Positions 35,560 to 43,450 of a stretch of 64,000 nucleotides of DNA are shown here, piece after piece. Every line of letters begins with the position of its first letter. Position 1 is the first letter of the stretch. Position numbers and translations under genes: made by a program. Source of the stretch: Nocardia altamirensis NBRC 108246 (lineage in GTDB: Bacteria > Actinomycetota > Actinomycetes > Mycobacteriales > Mycobacteriaceae); contig NZ_BDAY01000054.1 in the NCBI RefSeq assembly GCF_001612685.1, forward strand, positions 1 through 64,000, in the 5' to 3' direction. Below the pieces are notes generated by a model. It was given only the letters and a program-made list of their open reading frames with translations, was not told the origin of the DNA and ran no database searches.

Positions 35560-36198
35560 ATGAGCGAGGTCCGCAAGGCGATCGAAGCGGAGCGGGGTGA
35601 TCTGGCCGATCTGCTGGCTGGGCTCGACGAAGCCGAGTGGGACATGCCGTCACTGTGCGCGGGGTGGCGCGTGCGCGAGGTGGTCGCCCACATCACCATG
35701 CCCTTCCGGATGTCGCTGCCAAGGTTCGCGCTCGACATGGCCAAGGCGCGCGGCAATTTCAACCGGATGGCGGACCGCGTTGCCTGTCGGGAAGCGGCCG
35801 AGATTTCCGCCGCGGAGTTTGTGAAGTGCTTGCGCGACAACATCACACATCCGTGGAAGCCGCCGGGCGGCAAGTTCGAGGACACGCTGGGACATGACGT
35901 CATTCACGGCCTCGACATCACGGTGGCACTCGGGCTCGATCGCGTTGTCCCGCTAGACCGCCTGGCGTACCTGCTGCGCGATCAATCACCGAAAAGCATC
36001 AAGTTCTTCGGTGCCGACCTCGACGGCATCGAACTGCGCGCCGATGACATGGACTGGACCTACGGCTCCGGCGCACCGTTGACCGGCCGCGCCCAGGACC
36101 TGCTGCTCGTCCAGTGCGGCCGCAAACTGCCACCGGGTCACTTGCACGGCGCGGCAGCCGACCGGTTCACCTCCATAGACGACGAAAAACGCCCCTGA
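35560..36198 (+). CDS. Maleylpyruvate isomerase/DinB-like mycothiol-dependent protein
   Basis: 212 residues. The N-terminal bundle has LCAGWRVREVVAHITMPFR, in which the His of VVAHI is the first metal ligand, and a later GHDVIHGLDITVALG with the second and third His. This is the TIGR03083/MDMPI-N pattern. Members bind zinc and may use mycothiol. Substrate unknown. Its stop codon lies inside the left arm of the hairpin that borders tRNA fragment 1, so the insertion point of element A is only 35 bp past this gene: it is the last backbone gene. Confidence 0.85.
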   Translation: MSEVRKAIEAERGDLADLLAGLDEAEWDMPSLCAGWRVREVVAHITMPFRMSLPRFALDMAKARGNFNRMADRVACREAAEISAAEFVKCLRDNITHPWKPPGGKFEDTLGHDVIHGLDITVALGLDRVVPLDRLAYLLRDQSPKSIKFFGADLDGIELRADDMDWTYGSGAPLTGRAQDLLLVQCGRKLPPGHLHGAAADRFTSIDDEKRP

Positions 36199-36227
36199 TC
36201 AGCCGGTTCGGCTGGATCAGAGGCGTT
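36188..36227. terminator. Terminator hairpin beside tRNA fragment 1
   Basis: AACGCCCCTGATC pairs with GATCAGAGGCGTT with one mismatch and an inner AGCCG/CGGCT-like stem. On the minus strand it is followed by TTTTTCG, a U-tract, as expected right after the 3' end of a tRNA gene. It also covers the stop of the DinB-like gene on the plus strand. Confidence 0.8.
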
Positions 36228-36232
36228 TGCCG

Positions 36233-36366
36233 TGGCGGAGGATAGGGGATTTGAACCCACCCATTTCCGCAGGAGAACTCCGCGACCAGCCAGTTTCGTT
36301 GCAGTTCAGGCTGTTTCGGTGCCGCTGACAATGCAAACGTTAGGCTCAGGCGTTGACGCGGTCAAC
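36233..36366 (-). repeat. tRNA-Ser 3'-end fragment plus element end, copy 1 (att site)
   Basis: Read on the minus strand, 36258-36233 gives GGGTTCAAATCCCCT, then the acceptor strand ATCCTCC, discriminator G and CCA: the T-loop and 3' end of a tRNA-Ser-type gene. The 5' half of the tRNA is missing. To the right follow about 110 bp that are closely matched at 50,046-50,153, ending in the dyad GTTGACGCGGTCAAC at 36352-36366. Interpreted as the left attachment junction of element A. Confidence 0.75.
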
Positions 36367-36701
36367 GGTGTCACCGAGTTATTCGTCCTCGCCCGTGAGA
36401 TGAGTCGCGCACGGCAGTGACAGCCGCCATCGGGCGGCGATACTGCTTTTGCCCACTGGCGTAGTTGAAGTCGGCCATCTTGGTTGCCGGTTTAGACCGT
36501 GACTGTCACGAAGGCGACCCGTCAGGCCGTTCTTCGCACGAACGGTCCCTCGAGTTTAGATCGTAGTCATGCGTCCCGACCAGGGCGTTTGCGTTGTGGG
36601 CAGTGTCCTTGTCGCAGCTATTCGAGCGTCCCTGGCGGTGTTTATCGTGTTACGGTTGCTACCGCAAATGTGCAGCAATTATTGCGACGAGGAGGCATCG
36701 A
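36367..36701. other. Leader region of the first decarboxylase gene
   Basis: 335 bp without a gene. It holds an exact dyad CGTGAC-T-GTCACG at 36498-36510 and, closer to the gene, CGGT-TGCT-ACCG at 36653-36664. Either could be an operator; neither matches the paired TetR-site pattern found before the second decarboxylase. Confidence 0.45.
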
Positions 36702-37223
36702 ATGACTACCGTTATCGAACGCGCCATCCCAGTGCAAGACTTCTCCGGCATCGTGGGCCAGCACATTATTTACACCTACGCCAACGGTTGGATCTACGAG
36801 GTGTACGTCAAGAACGAGTCGACCATCGACTACCGAGTCCATGGGGGCGATGTCGCCGGGCGTTGGGTGAAGGATCAGCCCGTCGAGCTTGCCAGGGTGG
36901 CGACGTCGATGTTCACGGTGTCGTGGACCGAACCTACGGGCAATACCGTCAGTTTGTTGATCAACATGGCGGAGCGCTGGTTGCACTGCGCGACCTGGTT
37001 TGCGAAGTGGGTTCACGACAATCCCAAACTGACAGTCATGTTCCAGAACGACCACCTTGACGAGATACGCGCATTGCGTGACAAAGGACCGGTCAGCCCG
37101 CAATTCATGCTGCATGAGTTCGCCACCATCACATTCGCCGAGAACAGCGGCATCGACAACGAAGATGTCATCGACTGCGCCCCAGGCGATCTGCCCAAGG
37201 GGTACATCACCCGCACCAACTGA
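36702..37223 (+). CDS. Phenolic acid decarboxylase, paralogue 1
   Basis: 173 residues. The enzyme should convert p-coumaric, ferulic or caffeic acid to the 4-vinylphenol without cofactor. The Bacillus PadC pattern is clear: IYTYANGWIYEVYVKNES (substrate tyrosines 24, 26 and 32), YRVHGGDVAGRWVKDQ (Arg54) and SWTEPTG with catalytic Glu77 (Glu64 in Bacillus), then AKWVHDNPKLTVMFQNDH. All key residues are kept, and the loop HGGDVAGRW has the short Bacillus-type length. ATG 36702 is set by GAGGAGG. It is set apart from the other two copies by the TetR gene. Confidence 0.9.
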   Translation: MTTVIERAIPVQDFSGIVGQHIIYTYANGWIYEVYVKNESTIDYRVHGGDVAGRWVKDQPVELARVATSMFTVSWTEPTGNTVSLLINMAERWLHCATWFAKWVHDNPKLTVMFQNDHLDEIRALRDKGPVSPQFMLHEFATITFAENSGIDNEDVIDCAPGDLPKGYITRTN

Positions 37224-37493
37224 GCATCGATCGCGCGGCCGTTCGAACCAACGGACGCGCAGTCCGCGCTACCGGAGTCGATTCAATTGACGAATCAACC
37301 GTGAACGGGTTCGTCAGCCGCCACCACCCCGACCACGCCTCTTCATTTGAGATTGTCGGTGTCGATTCCGGTCCAATACTGAACTGGTAGTTCGGGCGAA
37401 CCTTGACTCACCCCGTGACGAATCATTAGGTGATCAACGTGGAGAACCAGGCGGAGATCCACAGGTCGGATCGGGCCGAGGGGTATGGATTGT

Positions 37494-38087
37494 TCAATCG
37501 GCGCGGATGCCGCGGGCGATCACGTCCAGGGCGGTGTGGCGGGTGTGATCATCGGGGTGGTGGATTGTGGCGGTGATCATGCCGGTGATCAAGGGCTGGA
37601 TTGCTTCCAGGGTGATTTCGGGGCGGATCTGCCCGTTCCGTTGGGCCCTGGTGAACAGGTTCTGCAGCGTGGTGTACATCTCGCTGTCGGGGGTGATGCC
37701 GGACGCCGCTGGATACGGGGTGCCGGCTTGCGCGATGAGTAGGTAGCGGTCGCGTGCGGCCAGGTCGAGCAGCATGGTGATCGTGTCCAGCAGACCTTGC
37801 AGGGCGTCGGATGAATCGGCGTAGGGGCGGGCCTGCTGGTCCATATTTCGGAGGGTGTCGGCGACCAGCGCCGCCAGCAGACCCTGTTTGCTGCCGAAGC
37901 GCCGGTAGATGGTGGCGACGCCCACCCCGGCGTGTTGGGCGATGTCTTCCATCTGTGCGTCCGCGCCGTCCCTGGCGACGACGTATCTACCGGCTTCGAG
38001 GACCCTGGTGAGGTTACGCGCCGCGTCTGCCCGCAACGTCGGTTCGGCGGCAGGGTTCAGGCCCCGGTCGGCATGTGTATCGGCCAC
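37494..38087 (-). CDS. TetR-family regulator of the decarboxylase genes
   Basis: 197 residues from GTG 38087. HTH: RVLEAGRYVVARDGADAQMEDIAQHAGVGVATIYRRFGSKQGLLAAL. The C-terminal ligand domain is all-helical. A longer frame to ATG 38144 exists, but its first residues look non-coding and it would overlap the promoter and first operator; neither start has a good ribosome site. It diverges from decarboxylase 2, and two 16-bp dyads of the same form lie between them, so it very likely represses the decarboxylases and itself; the natural inducer would be a phenolic acid. Confidence 0.85.
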   Translation of the reverse strand: MADTHADRGLNPAAEPTLRADAARNLTRVLEAGRYVVARDGADAQMEDIAQHAGVGVATIYRRFGSKQGLLAALVADTLRNMDQQARPYADSSDALQGLLDTITMLLDLAARDRYLLIAQAGTPYPAASGITPDSEMYTTLQNLFTRAQRNGQIRPEITLEAIQPLITGMITATIHHPDDHTRHTALDVIARGIRAD

Positions 38088-38117
38088 ATTGTTCAGGGTG
38101 GCATAGCACACAGCTAA

Positions 38118-38177
38118 TTGACAAGCGGAATTCCGGTTCCACATACTGAATGAATAAGCGAAACCGTGATTCCGGTT
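38118..38177 (+). promoter_or_regulatory. Promoter of decarboxylases 2-3 with two TetR operators
   Basis: TTGACA (38118-38123) is followed after 17-18 bp by ACATAC/CATACT, a good housekeeping promoter. Two 16-bp dyads, AAGCG-GAATTC-CGGTT (38123-38138, in the -35/-10 spacer) and AACCG-TGATTC-CGGTT (38162-38177), share the form AASCG-N6-CGGTT and lie 39 bp apart. The first also contains the exact palindrome CGGAATTCCG. Confidence 0.7.
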
Positions 38178-38216
38178 AGTGCGAGATGCGGAACCCCGAC
38201 ACCAGGAGGTATTGCC

Positions 38217-38762
38217 ATGACGACATCACAGGTATCCACGCCACTTCCCCAGGACAATCAGGACCTCTGCGGCCTGCTGGGCAAGCATCTGATCTACACC
38301 TACTCCAACGGCTGGAAGTACGAGCTGTACATCAAGAACGCCAGTACGGTCGAATACCGAGTCCACCCCAGCAAAGGCGAACCGAACCCCCTGACCGGGC
38401 GCTGGGTGAAGGATCTGAAGGCGGTGACCGCGCGGCTCGGCGACGGGCTCTACTCGGTCGCCTGGGTCCAGGTCGCGGGCACGTGCGCCAGCCTGGTGAT
38501 CAACACCCAGCAGCGGTGGCTGCACTTTGCCGGGTTCCTCGCCAAATGGGCCAACGACAACCCGGCACCGCTCGCCGGGTTCCAGAACGACCACCTCGAC
38601 GAGATACTCCGTTACCGCGACATCGGGCCGATCGCCCCCCAGATGCAGGAGGACCTGTTCGCCACGATCACCTTCCTCGAAGACCGCGGCGTCGACAACG
38701 AGGATGTCATCGCCTACCCGCCCGAGCAGGTGCCCGACGGCTTCCTCGACCGCACCAACTGA
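38217..38762 (+). CDS. Phenolic acid decarboxylase paralogue 2, catalytic Glu replaced
   Basis: 181 residues, same fold as paralogue 1: LIYTYSNGWKYELYIKN with its tyrosines, GRWVKDLKAV with the Arg, and AKWANDNPAPLAGFQNDH. The motif WTEPTG reads WVQVAG: the proposed catalytic Glu is Gln85 and the Pro-Thr after it are gone. About six residues are inserted before GRW (VHPSKGEPNPLTGRW). By known mechanism this copy should be inactive or altered. Start set by AGGAGG. Paralogue 3 follows 33 bp downstream and is co-transcribed. It could be a ligand-binding or structural partner, or a decaying duplicate. Confidence 0.88.
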   Translation: MTTSQVSTPLPQDNQDLCGLLGKHLIYTYSNGWKYELYIKNASTVEYRVHPSKGEPNPLTGRWVKDLKAVTARLGDGLYSVAWVQVAGTCASLVINTQQRWLHFAGFLAKWANDNPAPLAGFQNDHLDEILRYRDIGPIAPQMQEDLFATITFLEDRGVDNEDVIAYPPEQVPDGFLDRTN

Positions 38763-38795
38763 CCCCATCCACCCGCTCGGCAGAAAGGATTTGTC

Positions 38796-39341
38796 ATGGT
38801 GACATCACAGTTCGCCACCCAACTTCCGCAGGACAACCAGGATCTCAGCGGCCTGCTGGGACAACATCTGATCTACACCTACTCCAACGGCTGGCGCTAC
38901 GAGCTGTACATCAAGAACAGCAATCACGTCGAATACCGAGTCCATGCCAGCGTCAAAGACGTGAACCCGCTGGCAGGCCGCTGGGTGAAAGACCAGAAAG
39001 CGGTGATCGCCCGGCTCGGCAACGGGATGTACTCGATCGCCTGGAACGAGCCGACGGGCACCTGCGTCAACCTCGTCATGGATACCGAGCAGCGGTGGGT
39101 GCATTTCACCGGCTTCCTGGCCAAGTGGGTCAGCGACCATCCCGAGTTGACTGTCGTATTCCAGAACGAGCACCTGGCAGAAATTCAGGCTCTCCGCGAT
39201 GCCGGACCGATAGCACCCCAGGTGCAGGCCGACCTGTTCGGCACCATCAGTTTCGCCGAATACTCCGGCACCGACAACGAGCAGGTCATCGCCTCCCCTC
39301 CCGGCGACGTGCCCGACGGCTTCCTCGACCGCACCAACTGA
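38796..39341 (+). CDS. Phenolic acid decarboxylase paralogue 3
   Basis: 181 residues, closest to paralogue 2 (same length and N-terminus, QLPQDNQDLSGLLGQHLIY), but the active-site motif is WNEPTG with Glu85 retained. Tyrosines in TYSNGWRYELY and the Arg in AGRWVKDQ are present, so it should be active. It shares with paralogue 2 the roughly six-residue insertion before GRW (VHASVKDVNPLAGRW). AAAGGA precedes its ATG. Confidence 0.9.
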   Translation: MVTSQFATQLPQDNQDLSGLLGQHLIYTYSNGWRYELYIKNSNHVEYRVHASVKDVNPLAGRWVKDQKAVIARLGNGMYSIAWNEPTGTCVNLVMDTEQRWVHFTGFLAKWVSDHPELTVVFQNEHLAEIQALRDAGPIAPQVQADLFGTISFAEYSGTDNEQVIASPPGDVPDGFLDRTN

Positions 39342-39418
39342 AACACCGACGCCCCAGCCAATCCAGAGCCGATGTCCGGCAACCGTTTTCACCACATCCG
39401 AACAACGAGGAGTTTCCG

Positions 39419-39493
39419 ATGACCACGATATTCCAGAACACCCACACCGGCACCACGCTTGCCCAGCCGGCCGAGCCAGGCGCAACACCATGA
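39419..39493 (+). CDS. 24-residue ORF coupled to the SnoaL-like gene
   Basis: A short frame beginning MTTIFQNTHTG with a good GAGGAG site 7 nt upstream. Its stop overlaps the start of the next gene (ATGA at 39490-39493), so ribosomes finishing it can start the SnoaL-like protein. It may be a leader peptide or a decayed start of another paralogue. Confidence 0.45.
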   Translation: MTTIFQNTHTGTTLAQPAEPGATP

Positions 39494-39963
39494 GGACCGC
39501 GACCGCGCCCGACACCGAACAGGTGGTGGCAAAGTTGTCGGCCCGCCTGCAACGACTCGAAGACATCGAGCAGATCCAGGCGATGCACCGAACCTACGTC
39601 CGCCACCTCGTGAATCAGCAGTGGGACCAGATGGTGGCACTGTTCACCGCCACCGCAGTCGTCGACCTGGGGCACGACGGCGTCCGCCGAGGCCACGAAG
39701 ACATCGCCGCCCTGTTCGGCCTGTTCGACGCCTTCTACGCGAACGGCAACCCCCGCGCGGGCTACGTGCTGAGCTCCCCCGTCATCGAAGCCACCGGACA
39801 CGACGCCACCGGCACATGGACCCTGCATCGGTTCGCAGTCGATGGTTCCTGGACCGAGGACCGCTACCACTGCGAATACCGAAAAACCACCGAGGGCTGG
39901 CGATTCAGCCACTTACAGCTCCGAGCTGTGGTATCCGCCACGCAGCCCGAGCCGGGCCCCTGA
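39490..39963 (+). CDS. SnoaL-like/NTF2-fold protein
   Basis: 157 residues. Helical start, then RLEDIEQIQAMHRTYVRHLVNQQWDQMVALFT, the standard opening of SnoaL_4 proteins (two helices, cavity), and late strands with TWTLHRFAV and WTEDRYHCEYRKTTEGWRFSHLQL. The family includes cyclases and small-molecule dehydratases; the active residue is not identifiable. It starts in a 4-bp overlap with the 24-residue ORF and follows the decarboxylases, so it may act on their substrates or products. Confidence 0.8.
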   Translation: MRTATAPDTEQVVAKLSARLQRLEDIEQIQAMHRTYVRHLVNQQWDQMVALFTATAVVDLGHDGVRRGHEDIAALFGLFDAFYANGNPRAGYVLSSPVIEATGHDATGTWTLHRFAVDGSWTEDRYHCEYRKTTEGWRFSHLQLRAVVSATQPEPGP

Positions 39964-40078
39964 GACGACACACCACTCAACCAGAGCCGCCCGGACCTCA
40001 CAAATTTCACCACTTGGCTGGCGGTCGGCGTTCAGCGCGTCAAAGCGCGATACGCCGCCGCCATGGCAAACTTCTAGC

Positions 40079-41803
40079 ATGCGCATCGACAAGGGGGATC
40101 GCACGCGAACGACCGCATCGGTGCTTGTCCTTTCGTTGGGCGCTTTGTGCACTAATTTGACCGGTTGTGCGGCCGAAAGTCCGCCGGAGGTCCAGTCCAC
40201 CAATGTCAGAGTCGGCGCGCCAGCCGAGCATGAATCGCCCGATGGCGATCATCCGGCAATCGAATATGTTCCGACTGGGCCGCTGCTGGCCGACAACGGA
40301 TTTCGGCCCACTCGCAACGGCTTCAAGTTCCAGAACTAGGGCAACGAGGCACAGCCCGCCAACCTGACCCCGCAGTCGATGAACGGGGTGTTCGGGGACG
40401 GGGTTTGTGCCAACATCGAAGAGGGGCAGTGCCACCTCATCCCCCAGGCCCAAGCGTGGATGGACGAGGAGAACAAGGGCATGGATGGTGGCCACTGCTT
40501 CGGTATGTCGGCCACCAGCCTGGCGCTCTACAAAAAAGCGCTCGACCCAGCGAGTTTCGATGTTTCGGACGCGGCCCACCTGGAGTTCACCAGTAACAGC
40601 CAACTCCAAGAAGCGATTGCCGAGCCGCAGGCAACGCAGCTGCTGCCTATGGCGACCAGCGGCCACATCAAGGGAACGCCGAAGCAGATAGTCGATAAAC
40701 TGATCGAGGTTCTACGACCGGACAACCCCGAGACCTATGCCGTGGCGTTCTTTATGCCCGACGGGAGCAAAGGGCATGCGGTGACCCCCTATGCGGTCGA
40801 GGACAAGGGTGACGGCAAGGTCGATATTCTCATCTACGACAACAACTTTCCGATGTCAACCCGCGTGATCGAGGTCGACCGCAGTGCCGACACCTGGCGA
40901 TATGAGACGGCGGCCAACCCTGCCGAGCCCGCTGAACCGTATTTCGGTGACGCCGCTACCCAGACGCTGGACATCCGTCCCACCAAGCCGACCGAGCCCT
41001 GGTCGCAGCAACACGAGTTCCCCTACTACGGCAACCAGCACAAGGGCGGCACCGGCGCCGCAGCGGCTCAGGGCGCACCGGCGGTGCTGGTGTACCTCGA
41101 TGGCGACCGCACCGATCACGGCCACCTGCTGATCACCGACGACGCGGGGCGCCGGACCGGATTTGTAGACGGCAAGCGAGTCAATGAAATTCCGGGCGCG
41201 ACAATGCAGAGCAGCCTGGCGGACAAACCCAAGACCGACCTGGAACCGGAATACAGCATTCCGGCGGGCATCCACTTCACCGTCACCGTAGACGGATCCG
41301 GACTGAAGAAGAAAAAAGAGGACGAAACCTCCGTCACGATCTTGGCCGATACCTACAGTGTCTCGGTCGACGGCATCAAACTCCGACCCGACACCAAGGC
41401 GGTCATCGACCCCGCGCCGAACGGCGAACGACTCGACTTCACCTCGTCCGACAGCCAGGCGCCGCAACTCGAGTTCGGCATGTCCTACGACCATGCCGAC
41501 TACATCTTCACTGTGGCACGAGCGGCAGTGAACGCCGGCGGAACCATCTCCGCCGCACTGCCGCTGGACCGCTGGGACTTCACCCTCGACGCCACCAAGG
41601 CCGGCGCTCCGGGCGATTACGGCCTCGCTATCGAGCGATTGGACAACCAAGACGTCCGAAAGTTCCAGCGCAACAATGTCAAGATCGCCTCGGGCGCGAC
41701 CGGCACCCTCGATTACCAAGCCTGGGACACCGGCCAGAAGGCGTTACCGTTCACCGTCACGAACCAGGGCCAGCAAACCACCCAGGACCTGGGCGAAAGT
41801 TAG
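40079..41803 (+). pseudogene. Secreted lipoprotein split by an in-frame amber codon
   Basis: From ATG 40079, an 86-residue lipoprotein start (signal with TGC lipobox) runs into TAG at 40337-40339 after NGFKFQN. The same frame then continues without gap to 41803 (GNEAQPANLTP...), about 487 more codons; the break is most simply a Tyr codon changed to TAG. The downstream part has GHCFGMSATSLALY, SKGHAVTPYAVEDKGDGKVDILIYDNN, giving Cys, His and Asn in an order seen in papain-fold cysteine peptidases, followed by a beta-rich C-terminus. If read without suppression, only a fragment is made; an internal ATG at 40379 lacks a signal. Confidence 0.7.
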
Positions 41804-41872
41804 GTATCCAACCAGTAGATCGAAGAACGAAATCAGCTGACTGTTCGCCAGTGGGGGGCTGCTGTGACGCAA

Positions 41873-41910
41873 AACGCCCCTGACCATATGGTATGGCTTG
41901 GTCAGAGGCG
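41873..41910. terminator. Terminator hairpin beside tRNA fragment 2
   Basis: AACGCCCCTGACC pairs with GGTCAGAGGCG with one mismatch. On the minus strand it is followed by TTTTGCG. It is a relative of the hairpin beside fragment 1 and lies just 3' of the second tRNA fragment. Confidence 0.75.
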
Positions 41911-41917
41911 CTTGCCG

Positions 41918-42052
41918 TGGCGGAGGATAGGGGATTTGAAACCACCCGTTTCCGCAGGTCGGAGATTCTTTCAGTGCGTTTTCGCAGCATTTCGGGACCG
42001 TTCAGGACAATTCACGACACAAACGTTCGCTCCAGGACGTGACGCGGTCAAC
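41918..42052 (-). repeat. tRNA-Ser 3'-end fragment plus element end, copy 2 (att site)
   Basis: TGGCGGAGGATAGGGGATTT and the next bases match copy 1 from the CCA end to the T-loop. The roughly 110 bp to the right are more diverged than in copies 1 and 3 but end in the same GTGACGCGGTCAAC (42039-42052) and share CAAACGTT and CGGTC elements. Interpreted as the A/B junction. Confidence 0.7.
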
Positions 42053-42065
42053 ACGGTCGGCCGAG

Positions 42066-42266
42066 TCATTTCGTCGCGGAAACTCGAGTTGGCCAGTGCA
42101 TTTCACGACAGTTCGGTGCAATCGGGGATACTTCCGCTTCCTTGTCACTGCCGCGGTCAACTTGTGCCGGTGGTGGTTGTTCCTGAGGACTGACCAGAAG
42201 TTGCGGGGGTGGTGTCTTCGCCGCTTCGGCCAGATCTGCGAGGTTTTCGAGCAGACTTTCTGGCAT
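42066..42266 (-). CDS. Small hypothetical protein downstream of the SMP-30-like gene
   Basis: 66 residues beginning MPESLLENLADLAEAAKTPP, with AGGAGG upstream at a rather long spacing. The first 20 residues look like a helix; the rest is Pro/Gln-rich and reaches the element end. It starts 30 bp after the SMP-30-like stop on the same strand. It may be a genuine small gene or a fortuitous frame. Confidence 0.45.
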   Translation of the reverse strand: MPESLLENLADLAEAAKTPPPQLLVSPQEQPPPAQVDRGSDKEAEVSPIAPNCREMHWPTRVSATK

Positions 42267-42296
42267 GTCGTTCGGAGACCTCCTGGTGGGGCCTGG

Positions 42297-43301
42297 TTAT
42301 CGCCGCGGAAGGCGTTGGTATGCGGGGGTGAGGTCGACGCCAGGTGGTGGACGGAAGCGGCGGACGGTGCCGTCGAAACCGGTGGTGTAGAGCGCCCAGC
42401 TCGTTCCGTCGGGTGCGATACGGACCGAGGTCGGTCCGGCGGGCGGGAGACCGGCCGGGCCGGTGGTGATGGCGCATGAGGATCCGGTGTCCGGGTCGAC
42501 CTGATGGACTGCGGCGGAGACGTTGCCGGCGACGAACAGGGTTCCCACTTGGGTGGCTTCCATGTCGTCGGTCCCGGCCAGCAGGCCGGGGATCCTCGCG
42601 ACCACGATCGGCGCGTCGGGGGTGTCGAGCGGGACCCGGATGATCTGGGAAGCGATGGTGTTCTCGGTGTAGATGGCCGCGTGGTCGGGTGTGAGCGCCA
42701 GGCCGTTGGGGTCGGCGACGTGAGACCACATCGGTGTGAACTCGCCTGTGGCGGGCCGGAAGCGTGCGATACCGCCGGGCGGGCTGAAGTAGGAGAGGCC
42801 GCCGATGAGCAGGTCGCCGTCGGGAAGTGCCAGTAACCCGTTCGGGGCGTTGAGGCCGGTGAGCAGGGTTGTCGTCGCGCCGGTTGCGGTGTCGAGTCGT
42901 TGTAGTGTTCCGGTCGGCGGGCCTACCCGTAAGGAGTTGTTGGTGAGGAAGTACAGGAATTGGCCGATGAGCCGGATTCCCGCCGGGCGGTCCAGATTGG
43001 TCAGTACCGTCTCGACGTGCCCTGCGGCATCGATGTGGTAGATGATGCCGTTCTGAATTCCGGAGCCGTAGAAGCCGTCTTCGCCGTCGGGTTCGAGGTT
43101 TTCCAGGAGACCGAGTCCGGTGGCGAGTGTGGTGGATTCCCAACCGGCAGAACATGACTCCGGAGCGGCGCTGGCATCGACGGTCGGCTCCGAGGCAATG
43201 ATTCCTGCGGCGATGACGACGGTGACGGCAGCCGCCCGAAGTCGACGGCTGCCGATCGTGCTCCGCAGCGGCAATTGTCGTCGACAAGAGGGTTCTGTCA
43301 T
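42297..43301 (-). CDS. Secreted SMP-30/gluconolactonase-like beta-propeller
   Basis: 334 residues. A long basic start and hydrophobic stretch (AAAVTVVIAAGIIA) indicate export. The mature part shows propeller blades with NGLLALPDGDLLIGG, DPNGLALTPDHAAIYTENT and APDGTSWALYTTG, as in SMP-30/LRE lactonases that bind a divalent metal. A metal ligand Asn/Asp set is plausible but not proven. AAGGAG lies 6 nt before the ATG. It is transcribed in the same direction as the TetR gene upstream, 150 bp apart. Confidence 0.8.
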   Translation of the reverse strand: MTEPSCRRQLPLRSTIGSRRLRAAAVTVVIAAGIIASEPTVDASAAPESCSAGWESTTLATGLGLLENLEPDGEDGFYGSGIQNGIIYHIDAAGHVETVLTNLDRPAGIRLIGQFLYFLTNNSLRVGPPTGTLQRLDTATGATTTLLTGLNAPNGLLALPDGDLLIGGLSYFSPPGGIARFRPATGEFTPMWSHVADPNGLALTPDHAAIYTENTIASQIIRVPLDTPDAPIVVARIPGLLAGTDDMEATQVGTLFVAGNVSAAVHQVDPDTGSSCAITTGPAGLPPAGPTSVRIAPDGTSWALYTTGFDGTVRRFRPPPGVDLTPAYQRLPRR

Positions 43302-43450
43302 TCTCGACTCCTTTACAGGGTTGAATACCGATACCTGCTTGCCCGACCTCTTTCGCTGCTGATCATTATCTGTTCAAAGGCAGTTTCGACCATAAACAGC
43401 ACCACAGCCCGCACTGCCGATCGCGGCCGGTTCGAACATGTGAACACACC

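Larger units (their letters stand above)
36233..41917. mobile_element. Putative integrated element A at a tRNA-Ser 3' end
   Basis: Bounded on both sides by tRNA-Ser 3' fragments in the same orientation. Cargo: three phenolic acid decarboxylase paralogues, a TetR regulator, a SnoaL-like protein, and an amber-interrupted lipoprotein. No integrase is visible inside, so it is probably a decayed or remnant element, or one mobilised by another element's integrase. Confidence 0.6.

Noticed and set aside
36233..36260. A complete tRNA-Ser gene
   Set aside because: Only the T-loop and 3' acceptor end are present; no GGAGGAT 5' arm or anticodon arm lies at the expected distance in any of the three copies.
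36232..36420. Short ORFs containing EDRGFEP in the att copies, also at 49956-50174
   Set aside because: They simply translate the tRNA fragment and the repeated element end; similarity between them reflects the repeat, not a protein.
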